Shown in pieces: positions 1 through 8,108 of a DNA stretch of 42,313 nt. The stretch's first letter is position 1. Every line of letters starts with the position of its first letter. Source of the DNA: an uncultured Lachnospiraceae bacterium (GTDB lineage: Bacteria; Bacillota; Clostridia; Lachnospirales; Lachnospiraceae). A model generated the notes under the pieces. It searched no databases, was not told where the DNA came from, and was given only the letters and a program-made list of their open reading frames with translations. Made by a program: the position numbers and the translations under genes. The DNA lies in NCBI GenBank assembly GCA_910577655.1, contig CAJTOW010000020.1, positions 1-42,313 of the forward strand, in the 5' to 3' direction.

Positions 1-100
1 ACCGTACGAAAACGTAGTGGTTGGATGGCATCTGCCCCATCGTGTAGCGATTTTCCTGAGCAGATGCCGTAACAGTTCAGGGGGATATCTGAACTGTTAC
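1..100. repeat. Dispersed hairpin repeat, family 1 (copy A)
   Basis: An outer inverted repeat GGCATCTGC (27-35) / GCAGATGCC (60-68) is followed directly by GTAACAGTTCAG (69-80), an 8-nt loop, and its perfect complement CTGAACTGTTAC (89-100). The same architecture, including a related lead-in starting ACCGTA and containing ACGTAG, recurs at 21484-21631. It lies downstream of prpF. It is non-coding; mobility or an RNA role is inference only. Confidence 0.7.
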
Positions 101-154
101 GACCGGAAGCTGATACGCCAACAGATCACAGCTCCCTCGTACCAGTTCCCCGAA

Positions 155-225
155 TGTGTCTGAAAATTTTTTCCCGCCATTTCTGCAAGGGACACACGGC
201 TAACGGAAAGCCATTTTCAGACGCG
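155..225. repeat. Inverted repeat, family 2, downstream of prpF
   Basis: TGTGTCTGAAAAT near 155-167 pairs with ATTTTCAGACGCG near 213-225 around a structured 45-nt centre. It sits about 30 bp past the prpF stop. Related arms occur just after the clpC stop (16575-16730) and the rsmF stop (37757-37780). That placement fits a bidirectional terminator or REP-like mRNA-end hairpin. Function is inferred from position. Confidence 0.65.
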
Positions 226-256
226 CTCCAGGCCAGACCGGCTGCTGCCTATATAA

Positions 257-1357
257 TCAGTCATCCTCCACATAGACATATCCATCCATAATCCGTCTGG
301 CGGTCCGTACCGCTCCTCCTTTCAGCACATTCTCCCCGTCCATCACAACACGAATATCCAGAATCCCTCCGGGCTGGCCGATCCGCACCTTGTTTTCCCT
401 GCCGGCGCCCACAGCCAGCTCCTGCACAATGGTGCCCGGAATGCAGGCAGCAGCCGCCGTTGCGACCCCCACAGTGATGGGATGGGTCTTGTGGAACTTT
501 CCCACGGTAATCACCCTGGCACAGAGATCCATCTCCTGTTCTGTCACAATCCGTCCTTCCGAGCTGACATATTCCTGAGGCGGCGATATGACAGAAACCT
601 TGGGAACCGACAAGGTCTCCGGCGCAAATCCGAAAAAGACCGCCGCTTCCCGGCGAATCGCTTCCACATGGGCCATTAACTTTTTGTTTTCTCCCAGCTC
701 CGACAGCTCTGTTCCCTGGATTCCCAGATCCATGGCCCGGATAAATACAACCGGATTCGAACAGTCAATCATTGTTACTGTCACCGGATCATAGCCCGGA
801 GCCTGCAGCACATCCTGTTTGTGACCGCTGGGAAACATCCTGCCCGTCACTGCCCCTCCCGGCTGTTCAAAGTACATATCAATGGGGGCTCCTGTTCCTG
901 GCACACCAGGGATGCTCTGGCTTCCACTGGTCATGGCTTTTTTGTCCTTCACCCGCACATGCTCTTCAATCACCTTTCCTGTGTTGGTATTCCAGATTCG
1001 TACGACTGTCACCGGCTCTGTCACCGTCACCAGCCCCTCATCTACGGCAAAGGGGCCCACCGCCGAAGAGATATTCCCGCAGTTTGCCTGACTCTCCACT
1101 ACCGGAACATCAATTCCGATCTGGTAAAAGGTGTAATCCACATCAATCCCTTCCCGCTCCGACGGCGCGATCACCGCCACCTTACTGGTCACCGGATAGG
1201 TTCCCCCCATACCGTCAATCTGTTTCGGATCCGGGGTTCCCATGACTTTCATAAACAGCTTTGCCCACTGGGACGAATCCTCCGGCAGATCTTTCCTATG
1301 AAAAAACAGGGCTTTGCTGGTTCCTCCCCGCATATAAACCGTTTTAAAGGCTCTCAT
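257..1357 (-). CDS. PrpF-family isomerase
   Basis: This is a PrpF/PrpF-like protein of about 366 residues. Characterised members move a double bond in aconitate-like acids (2-methylaconitate isomerase, 4-oxalomesaconate tautomerase). The family N-terminus with an MRGGTSKA segment and the internal SQANCGNISSAVGPFA segment, which carries the conserved cysteine region, are visible. I chose ATG at 1357 because GGAGGG lies just upstream; a TTG at 1396 would add 13 residues without a better ribosome site. It is the last gene of the mmgE-larA-tctCBA-prpF operon, separated from tctA by a strong hairpin. The exact substrate cannot be read from sequence, but the PrpD-like gene in the same operon suggests a methylcitrate- or citrate-like route. 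Confidence 0.85.
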   Translation of the reverse strand: MRAFKTVYMRGGTSKALFFHRKDLPEDSSQWAKLFMKVMGTPDPKQIDGMGGTYPVTSKVAVIAPSEREGIDVDYTFYQIGIDVPVVESQANCGNISSAVGPFAVDEGLVTVTEPVTVVRIWNTNTGKVIEEHVRVKDKKAMTSGSQSIPGVPGTGAPIDMYFEQPGGAVTGRMFPSGHKQDVLQAPGYDPVTVTMIDCSNPVVFIRAMDLGIQGTELSELGENKKLMAHVEAIRREAAVFFGFAPETLSVPKVSVISPPQEYVSSEGRIVTEQEMDLCARVITVGKFHKTHPITVGVATAAAACIPGTIVQELAVGAGRENKVRIGQPGGILDIRVVMDGENVLKGGAVRTARRIMDGYVYVEDD

Positions 1358-1394
1358 CACATTCCCTCCATACATTGTTTTATAAGTTATAAAC

Positions 1395-1435
1395 AAAAGA
1401 TATGCTGTGAGACCGTAAACATTTCACAGCATATC
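1395..1435 (-). terminator. Hairpin between tctA and prpF
   Basis: GATATGCTGTGA (1399-1410) and TCACAGCATATC (1424-1435) form a perfect 12-bp stem with a 13-nt loop. Read on the minus strand it is followed by TTTTGTTT. It lies between the tctA stop and the prpF start, so it could be a partial terminator or a processing and stability element that lowers prpF expression relative to the transporter. Confidence 0.65.
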
Positions 1436-1450
1436 AATGGCTATAACAAT

Positions 1451-2965
1451 TTACGCTTTCTCTGCCTTCTTTTTCGGAAGCACCATACTGATCATGGGCC
1501 AGAACAACAGAAGCACACACACAATCAGAAGCACAACCGCGATAGGCTTTGTCAGAAATGCTTCCGCAAACGAACCGTGTCCCACAACGAAAGCATTTCT
1601 CAGATTCTTCTCCACCATGCTGCCCAGCACCAGCCCCAGGATCAGGGCGGCACTGTTAAAGTGGCATTTGATAAAAGCATATCCGATCACCGCGGCAACC
1701 GCCATCAGGATCACGTCGCTGGTAGCTTTGCTGTAGCTGAATGCACCGATCACGGACAGCATGATAATGATGGTTCCAAGCATACTGTATGGTACACCGA
1801 GAATTTTGGCAAAGATCTTGGCAATATAGATCGCTACAACTACCATAATAATATTCACCAGGATCTGCGCGACAAATACCGTGTACAGATAAATGGGCTG
1901 GGAGGTCATAAGCAGAGGCCCCATATTCACACCCTTGACCGCAAGAGCAGTAGCCATAACCGCAGCCGCATTTCCTCCCGGAATTCCAAGAGCCAGAAGC
2001 GGTACCATAGCACCGCCGGTAGCCGCGTTGTTGGCTGCCTCAGAAGCGGCGATTCCCAGTGGCTCGCCGTGCCCGTAGGTCTCCGGATGTTTGGAGCAGC
2101 GCACATCCACAGCATAGCTTAAAAAGGACGCGATGGTAGCTCCGGCTCCCGGAAGGATGCCTACCACAGTACCGATCACCGCCGAACGGGCCACGGTTAC
2201 CTTCATCTCCCACAGCTCTTTCAGGGAACAGAGTCTGGCATTTACCTTCCCGGTCTTACTCAGATCCATTCCATTATCTGATTTCGGCTTATTGATTTTA
2301 GCCAGACTTTTAAATACTTCTACCACGGCGAAGAGACCCACCATAGTGGGAATCAGGGCAACTCCCTTGATCAGCACCGGCTGTCCCCAGGTAAACCGCG
2401 CCACACCCGAAACCGGGTCCGTTCCCACACAGGCAATTAACAGGCCGATCAGTCCGGAAGCAATGGTCCTAAGTACATTTTTGTTATCCAGACAAGTCAG
2501 GATAGACAATCCCAGAAAGCTTACGCCAAAAAGCTCCGCAGGGCCAAAGGCCAAAGCAGCCGACGCCAGCGGCTGGGTCAGCAGCGCCATACAGAAGGCA
2601 GAAAACATGCCGCCGATGGCACTGGTAACCAGGCTGATACCCAGGGCCTTTCCGGCCTCTCCCCGCTGGGCCATGGGATATCCGTCAAAGGTAGTGGTGG
2701 CGCTGGAGGGAGTTCCCGGAATCGAAAACAGAATCGCGGTAATCCCGCCGCCGGTAATGGCTGCACAGTATACGGACACCAGAAATGCAATGGCCGGCAG
2801 CGGATCCATGGAATAGCTGAAGGTCATGGCCAGCACCACTGCCATGGATGCTGATACACCCGGCATAGCGCCGAAAATCACGCCCACAATGGTTCCCACA
2901 AAAATATACAAAAATGTGACCGGCGCAAATACAACACTGCAGGCCTGTGTAATTAATGATAACAT
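1451..2965 (-). CDS. tctA: Tripartite tricarboxylate transporter, large permease TctA
   Basis: TctA is the large membrane subunit of TTT-family secondary transporters, which import carboxylates with a periplasmic/extracellular binding protein. The protein has 504 residues, the usual length, and about twelve hydrophobic segments. The N-terminal third shows the family Gly/Pro-rich stretches (GAMPGVSASMAVVLAM and ITAILFSIPGTPSSATTTFDG); a second related stretch near residues 270-300 reads GILPGAGATIASFLSYAVD. TctB lies 15 bp upstream and the binding protein before that, the standard tctC-B-A order. The substrate is undetermined; neighbouring enzymes suggest a hydroxylated di- or tricarboxylate. 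Confidence 0.95.
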   Translation of the reverse strand: MLSLITQACSVVFAPVTFLYIFVGTIVGVIFGAMPGVSASMAVVLAMTFSYSMDPLPAIAFLVSVYCAAITGGGITAILFSIPGTPSSATTTFDGYPMAQRGEAGKALGISLVTSAIGGMFSAFCMALLTQPLASAALAFGPAELFGVSFLGLSILTCLDNKNVLRTIASGLIGLLIACVGTDPVSGVARFTWGQPVLIKGVALIPTMVGLFAVVEVFKSLAKINKPKSDNGMDLSKTGKVNARLCSLKELWEMKVTVARSAVIGTVVGILPGAGATIASFLSYAVDVRCSKHPETYGHGEPLGIAASEAANNAATGGAMVPLLALGIPGGNAAAVMATALAVKGVNMGPLLMTSQPIYLYTVFVAQILVNIIMVVVAIYIAKIFAKILGVPYSMLGTIIIMLSVIGAFSYSKATSDVILMAVAAVIGYAFIKCHFNSAALILGLVLGSMVEKNLRNAFVVGHGSFAEAFLTKPIAVVLLIVCVLLLFWPMISMVLPKKKAEKA

Positions 2966-2980
2966 ATTCCCTTCTCCCTT

Positions 2981-3511
2981 CTACTTTCCGATAGAACGCA
3001 GCAGGCTTTCCACGGAAAGCGCAAAGTTCCGCAAAAACGGTATGGTCCCTCTGGGCATCTGGATTCCCATGCCCTTATAAAACAACAGGAACAGCACTAC
3101 CACAGTAACCAGGGAAAAAACCGGAAGCACCACCAGCCGCCGCTCTCCCAGCAGATAGCAGTAAACCATACACAATACCCAGCTGGTCAGAAGGAACCCT
3201 GTGATATTCAGCAGATACGCATAAATCAAAAGAGTCACGATTCCCAAAAATAATGGACTGGTCAGGGCCTTGCCCCAATCTACCTGGGACAGTACCCTGC
3301 TCAGATTCCGTTCCTCCCCAGGCATCTTTCTGACCAGATGATATATGTTCAGGGCCAGTACAATGAGAAGCAGTACCAGAAGGATCTGTGGCCACAGAGC
3401 AGCCCCCAGAGGATCCGAAACAGTCGATACGGTCACTGTTGTAGACACATAAAACAGGCAGTATCCAAAAAACAGGAATAAAGCGATACTGAACAGCAAT
3501 TCAAACATCAT
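2981..3511 (-). CDS. tctB: Tripartite tricarboxylate transporter, small permease TctB
   Basis: This 176-residue protein has four predicted membrane segments (near residues 5-25, 38-58, 78-115 and 125-150), the size and topology of the small TTT membrane subunit. It has little sequence conservation; the call rests on length, topology and its place between tctC and tctA with gaps of about 15 bp on each side. It most likely stabilises the permease complex. No unusual features are seen. Confidence 0.9.
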   Translation of the reverse strand: MMFELLFSIALFLFFGYCLFYVSTTVTVSTVSDPLGAALWPQILLVLLLIVLALNIYHLVRKMPGEERNLSRVLSQVDWGKALTSPLFLGIVTLLIYAYLLNITGFLLTSWVLCMVYCYLLGERRLVVLPVFSLVTVVVLFLLFYKGMGIQMPRGTIPFLRNFALSVESLLRSIGK

Positions 3512-3526
3512 ACAAAAGTCCCCTTT

Positions 3527-4579
3527 TTATTCGGCCATGATCTCTGCGATAGTATTAAAGTAGCCATTCCATACTTCTTTCATTTCGCTCTGGGTAAACT
3601 GGCCGTCACGGTCATTGAGGCCATTGGCCTCTTTCCATTCAGCCCACTCCGGAGAGCTGTCCATTGCCTTGATAAATGCTGCTTCCAGACTGTCGATTGC
3701 CTCCTGCGGCGTACCCTTCTTAGCCATGATTGCTCTCCATGGGCCAAGATCAGCAGTCAGACCGGCATCTGCGGAGCAGGGAACATCCGGGAATGCGGAG
3801 CTGCGCTCGGTATTAATAACAATCAGCGGATTTACCTGACCGGCATCCGCATACTGTTTTCCGTCTGCCGGACTTCCCAGGGTCATGTCTGCGTGGCCGC
3901 CGATCACCATGCTGTATGCCTCTGCGCCGTCTGCCGCCACCAGGGTAACGTCGATTCCCGCCTGGTCAAACAGCTGCTGTGCGGACAAAGCATCAATACC
4001 GGTAATAGACTGAAGGGTCATGGTAGCCTGACCGGGATTTTCCTTTGCGTATGCTACCAGCTCGTCCCAGATCTTATAGGGAAGATCCTTGTTGGCAAAA
4101 ATGATATTGCTGTCCTGCACGGTACAGCAGACCGGCACGATCTCATTCTGGACATCAAAAGATGCTTCCTTGCTCACACCCTTGATTACATGGGTGGGAG
4201 TCAGCATGGCAAAGGTATATCCGTCTGCCGGCTGCTGATAAAAATATTCCAGCCCGGTCAGTCCGGAACCACCGGATACATTGTTGATTACAATATTCAC
4301 TCCCAGCTCCTTCTCAACAATGGGGCATATGGCACGCAGTGTGGTATCTGTACCGGAGCCTACATCATACACGCATACCATTTCGATATCTCTCTCCCAC
4401 TCCCAGGCGCTCTCTCCCTCCTGGGCCGCCTCTGCCTGAGTCTTTTCTGCCTGCGCCTGCGTACCGTTCTGGGCCGGTGCGGCAGTTGTCGCCGGAGCCG
4501 TACCTCCTGATGAACCGCATCCTGCCAGCATTATTGCTGCCATCCCCATTGCCGCCATTGCTTTTCTGCTTTTTTTCAT
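3527..4579 (-). CDS. tctC: TTT substrate-binding lipoprotein TctC
   Basis: This 350-residue solute receptor belongs to the TctC/BUG family. An N-terminal signal ends in the lipobox LAGC at about residues 18-21, so in this Gram-positive cell it is probably tethered to the outer face of the membrane. A low-complexity Ala/Gln/Glu linker (about 25-60) precedes the mature domain. Family features include NVSGGSGLTG near residue 100, QQPADGYTFAM near 115 and a C-terminal PEWAEWKEANG segment. It is followed by tctB and tctA and preceded by larA with a 36-bp gap. TctC proteins bind carboxylates including citrate-like acids; the ligand here is unknown. Confidence 0.93.
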   Translation of the reverse strand: MKKSRKAMAAMGMAAIMLAGCGSSGGTAPATTAAPAQNGTQAQAEKTQAEAAQEGESAWEWERDIEMVCVYDVGSGTDTTLRAICPIVEKELGVNIVINNVSGGSGLTGLEYFYQQPADGYTFAMLTPTHVIKGVSKEASFDVQNEIVPVCCTVQDSNIIFANKDLPYKIWDELVAYAKENPGQATMTLQSITGIDALSAQQLFDQAGIDVTLVAADGAEAYSMVIGGHADMTLGSPADGKQYADAGQVNPLIVINTERSSAFPDVPCSADAGLTADLGPWRAIMAKKGTPQEAIDSLEAAFIKAMDSSPEWAEWKEANGLNDRDGQFTQSEMKEVWNGYFNTIAEIMAE

Positions 4580-4615
4580 AGTCTTCTCTCCTTTATTTAT
4601 TTACAAAACAGTCCA

Positions 4616-5884
4616 TCAGCCTTTAAAATGCGGGATAATGCTGACCGCCTTCGGCAATACAATGACCTGCTCTGGTTTCCTCTCACTGCAAACCCTGTCA
4701 ACTGCCGCCTGCAGACTGGGAGCCCACTCCATTTTCATTGCCCGGATCTGTTCCGGATCCACATTCCCGCTGACAATAACCAGCTTCCCCTTAGTCATGG
4801 CCCTGGCATACTCAAAGGCTTTGTTGGTTCCTACATCAAAGCCTTCTGACCGGAACCGTTCAATGACCGCTTCCGGAGTTGTGCTCTCCCGCAGCCAGTC
4901 CTGAAAGAGCTGTGGCCCGATTCCGTCCTCGGCGCTGGCCACCAGAATCAGGACCGTATGATCCCCCTTTTTTGCAAACAATTCTGCTGTAGCCAGCGCT
5001 TTCTGGCCCTGGTACAGATTGCAGTCTCTGGGAGAGCCGCCTGGAGAGGCTATCACCAGGTCTCCCTGCTTCTCACATTCCACCGTATTATGGGCTCTGC
5101 AGATTGCCACACCTTTCTTGTGGGCCTCGTCCAGATCTCCTGCCACCACGGCTACATTCTGCTTGTGAGGATCCTGAACCGCATTTAAAATAAATTTCAC
5201 CTGCACAAGTCTTGCTGCCTCATATGCCGCCTGATGGAAGGGATTTTCCTCCATCCATCCAAGCGCCGGCTCAAAGGGGCGGATCGGAAGGGAATGATGA
5301 ATCCTCAGAGTCTCGATTCCGGCCACTCCCGGCACAATGCTTTTTCTTCCGCCGGAAAACCCGGCTGCCTTGTGGGGGGCAATCAGGCCCGTGGTGATAA
5401 TAAAACTTGCCTCTGCCACCATCCGGTCCACATAGACCGGCAGCCCTCCCTTTGTTGTACCCAGGTAAACATTATTATTTTTACAGTCATGGGAAACTAC
5501 CCTGACCCGCTCATGAACCTGTTTTCCTACCAGTGCGTCGATCTCCTGGCCCGTAGGCCCACGGTGGCTTCCGGTAGCTACGATAATCTGAATCTGGCTA
5601 TCCGGCACCCCGGCCCGGTTCAGTCTGCGGATCACTGCCTCCGCCATCTCCCGGTTCGGTCCTGGCCTTGTCTGGTCATTGACAATAATCAGGGCTTTAT
5701 CCTCCTTTGAGATCATCTCCTCCAGACGGGCGGTTCCTACAGGATGATCCAGGGCCTCTTCGATCAGCTCTTCAACTGTTTTCGTGACCGGCGGGCACTC
5801 CGGATCCACCACCTGAACCGGGATTCCGTCCGGAATAACCGCTTTCTGACTTGTTAATCCATAAGGTACTTCAATGTTTGTCAT
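4616..5884 (-). CDS. larA: LarA-family nickel-pincer racemase-like enzyme
   Basis: The protein (422 residues) matches the lactate racemase LarA family, which interconverts enantiomers or epimers of 2-hydroxyacids using a nickel-pincer cofactor bound to a lysine. Family signatures are present: NDQTRPGPN near residue 68, GSHRGPTGQE near 105, and the cofactor and active-site segment PHKAAGFSGGRKSIVPG near 172-188, with its histidine and lysines kept, so the enzyme looks intact. Cofactor-making genes (larB, larC, larE) are not in the window and must lie elsewhere if it is active. It is placed between mmgE (9-bp gap) and tctC, implying that the imported acid is a 2-hydroxyacid whose stereochemistry must be changed. 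The LarA family is substrate-diverse, so lactate is not assumed. Confidence 0.88.
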   Translation of the reverse strand: MTNIEVPYGLTSQKAVIPDGIPVQVVDPECPPVTKTVEELIEEALDHPVGTARLEEMISKEDKALIIVNDQTRPGPNREMAEAVIRRLNRAGVPDSQIQIIVATGSHRGPTGQEIDALVGKQVHERVRVVSHDCKNNNVYLGTTKGGLPVYVDRMVAEASFIITTGLIAPHKAAGFSGGRKSIVPGVAGIETLRIHHSLPIRPFEPALGWMEENPFHQAAYEAARLVQVKFILNAVQDPHKQNVAVVAGDLDEAHKKGVAICRAHNTVECEKQGDLVIASPGGSPRDCNLYQGQKALATAELFAKKGDHTVLILVASAEDGIGPQLFQDWLRESTTPEAVIERFRSEGFDVGTNKAFEYARAMTKGKLVIVSGNVDPEQIRAMKMEWAPSLQAAVDRVCSERKPEQVIVLPKAVSIIPHFKG

Positions 5885-5893
5885 AGCCTCCTC

Positions 5894-7246
5894 CTACAGC
5901 TGTGGCAGTATGTCAAGGTTCTCAATATCAAGAACCGTTTCCGCGATCCGGACTGCCTGACCGCCGCAGACTTCCTTCATCAGTGCCGCTGCCTTTGCCT
6001 TCACCTGTTCTTGTCCCAGAGGTCTGGCCACACTTCCCGAAGCATCCTTCACACAAGTTTCATATACCTTTTCATAAATATCATGGATTCTTACCCGACA
6101 GCCCCAATGGGCCGGATATATCCGGGTGAATTCATCGGCAGCTTCTACTGTTACCCGTTTCAGAAGGCTCTGAACAGCGGGATCACAGATCATCTCCGGC
6201 CGGAACTGGCGTAAGGTTACCTCTCCATAGAGAATAGCGCATGCCACTGTATACGGAGTAGAAAACCTGGCATGAACCGGCGTCCGGGGCTTTTGACTGA
6301 TCTGGCTGAGGCCGCACTGCTTATATCCTACCAGATAGGTCTCCACCTCCACCTTTTCTACCTGCTCCGCCTTCAGCCCATACTCCCTGCACAGAGCCAG
6401 AGCGCCGTCAATGGCGCAATGGGTACTGCGGCAGGAGGGATAGGGCTTTTGGTCCATATACAAAAGCTGCCATACCCTTCCCAGAGCCTCTGTCACCGGG
6501 CCTATGTCCCCACCGTCACTCATCATGCGGAACAATCCGCCGTCCTCTGCAGTAAGAATGTGCTCCGGACCGGTCATTCCTGTCTTTGCCAGGATAGCCG
6601 CTTCCATTCCCACCTGGGACGCCCTGGCCGGATTCAGCACCTTGCAGGTGGCCCCGTCTCCAAGAAATGCCCAGGTTCCGAAGCTCTGGGCGCCTGCCAG
6701 CCCCAGCGCGTAAACAGTCTGCTGCTTATTAAGCTTCAGCAGTCTGGCACAGGCAGCCGCGGCGCCAAAGGTACCCGCCGTCGCGGTAACATGCCATCCT
6801 TTGTTTCGATGGACAGATACACCGAATCCCATACCAATCCGGCTCATGACCTCATAACCGCAGATCACTGCCTCCAGACACTCTTTGCCGGAAGCTCCCA
6901 GGGCCTGGGCCAGTCCCCAGGCAGCGGGGACCACCACCGTCCCGATATGGGTTTTGCTTCCTGTATGTACATCATCCATCTCCTGGGTATGGGCCATCAT
7001 GGCATTGAGAAATACCGCTGTACTTAATCCTGCCCTGCGGTTCTGCCCCCAGACGGAGACCCTCTGGTTTCTGTCCATTTCTGTCCACTGATCCGAGACC
7101 GCCCTGATCTGTCCGCTGTCCGAAGCGCCTATGGCTGTACCGATTGTGTCCAGAATACGCAAAACCGCTTCCTTTTGTACATTCTGAGGAATATCCGGCA
7201 GCTTCAATGTTGTGATAAATTCTGCCAGCTCAGATATCTCGCTCAC
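5894..7246 (-). CDS. MmgE/PrpD-family dehydratase
   Basis: This is a 450-residue member of the MmgE/PrpD family, which includes 2-methylcitrate dehydratase and cis-aconitate decarboxylase. The fold-typical N-terminal helical region runs to about residue 270, including MMAHTQEMDDVHTGSKTHIG near 82-101; the C-terminal alpha/beta part begins near KPYPSCRSTHCAIDGA at about 268. The start codon is GTG at 7246, preceded by the purine-rich GGGGGGAGG, only 3 nt away. It is the first gene of the operon. With PrpF at the other end it could dehydrate a citrate-like acid to an aconitate-like product. No PrpC synthase or PrpB lyase is present, so a standard methylcitrate cycle is not encoded here. Confidence 0.87.
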   Translation of the reverse strand: MSEISELAEFITTLKLPDIPQNVQKEAVLRILDTIGTAIGASDSGQIRAVSDQWTEMDRNQRVSVWGQNRRAGLSTAVFLNAMMAHTQEMDDVHTGSKTHIGTVVVPAAWGLAQALGASGKECLEAVICGYEVMSRIGMGFGVSVHRNKGWHVTATAGTFGAAAACARLLKLNKQQTVYALGLAGAQSFGTWAFLGDGATCKVLNPARASQVGMEAAILAKTGMTGPEHILTAEDGGLFRMMSDGGDIGPVTEALGRVWQLLYMDQKPYPSCRSTHCAIDGALALCREYGLKAEQVEKVEVETYLVGYKQCGLSQISQKPRTPVHARFSTPYTVACAILYGEVTLRQFRPEMICDPAVQSLLKRVTVEAADEFTRIYPAHWGCRVRIHDIYEKVYETCVKDASGSVARPLGQEQVKAKAAALMKEVCGGQAVRIAETVLDIENLDILPQL

Positions 7247-7330
7247 AATCCTCCCCCCTGACCATTTATATTTTGTTAATAATAACTACAAGCTACGTCT
7301 GCTTTCCATGGTAATCATGCTAATTATATA

Positions 7331-7374
7331 AAAATGCCATGTATAAATGAAATCAATTCATTTCATACATGGCA
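7331..7374 (-). terminator. Terminator after the truncated LysR gene
   Basis: TGCCATGTAT and ATACATGGCA form the base of a long stem continued by AAATGAA/TTCATTT (about 7335-7374). On the minus strand it ends in a T run (ATTTTTATAT). It separates the LysR fragment from the mmgE operon, whose promoter must therefore lie in 7247-7330. I found no convincing -35/-10 pair there. Confidence 0.8.
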
Positions 7375-7391
7375 TGAACAACTTTTATACC

Positions 7392-8108
7392 TTATATTTT
7401 TTTCGCTTCGACCCGTTCAATGATTTTCAACAGCTCCCTGGAAGCCACAGGCATATATCCTTTGGCATGGCGGATCATACAGATCAGCCAGTAGGGCTTG
7501 TATTTCTTGGGAATGGAATAAATATCACAATTGGTTACATCAATAAACTCCTTTATATAGCGCTCATTGATTACCGTCACTCCATATCCGGCCTCTGCCA
7601 GTCTCTGGGTGGTCTCAAACAACTCTGTTTCCATCACAATCCGTGGAGCAATGTTGACGCGCTTAAAGATTTCATCCGTCACCACCCGCATCCTGTGACT
7701 CGGTGTCTCCAGGATAAATGGCTCATTCTCCAGATATTTGGGATCAAGTACCGGATATGGATATCCGGTCATTCTGACCGCCTTGCCGCCTATGGGCGCC
7801 CCCCGTTTCGTAATAATACAGAAATCATCCCTGCTCAGGATCTGATATTCAATATTGTCTGAAGGCTGGCGGTCAAGAATAGCAAATCCATGGATCAGTG
7901 CAAAATCCAGCCTCCGCGCTATGATTTCCCGCTCCAGGTCCACGGAATTGGCTTCCCGGACCTGCACCTCCACATTGGGATAGCTCTGGGAAAATTCCGG
8001 CAGGGTCTTGGTCATCATCTGCCCATTCTCGTCAAAACGGAACCAGTCGAAATTCTGAGCCCCGGCGCTTACATTGGCATATGGATTATACACGGCTGCT
8101 TCCTCCAC
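7392..8108 (-). pseudogene. LysR-family regulator, effector domain only (5' truncated)
   Basis: About 238 residues match the LysR effector-binding domain: TLPEFSQSYPNVEVQVREA near the start, RRLDFALIHG, then IVMETELFETTQRLAEAGYGVTVINE near residues 170-195. The winged-helix DNA-binding domain and linker (about 85 residues) are absent. The only plausible start is a GTG at 8108, an in-frame TGA lies two codons earlier, and the upstream DNA belongs to an unrelated decayed gene. So the 5' part was lost at a junction near 8110. It lies just upstream of the mmgE operon on the same strand and was probably its regulator. Without the helix-turn-helix it should not bind DNA. Stable expression of the remaining domain cannot be excluded. 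Confidence 0.8.

Noticed and set aside
821..2122. 433-codon open frame on the plus strand
   Set aside because: It lies antisense to prpF and tctA, whose proteins are clearly recognisable; its His/Arg/Pro-rich translation has no family features.
257..7246. Standard methylcitrate cycle operon
   Set aside because: PrpD- and PrpF-like genes are present but PrpC and PrpB are absent and a LarA-like enzyme is included.
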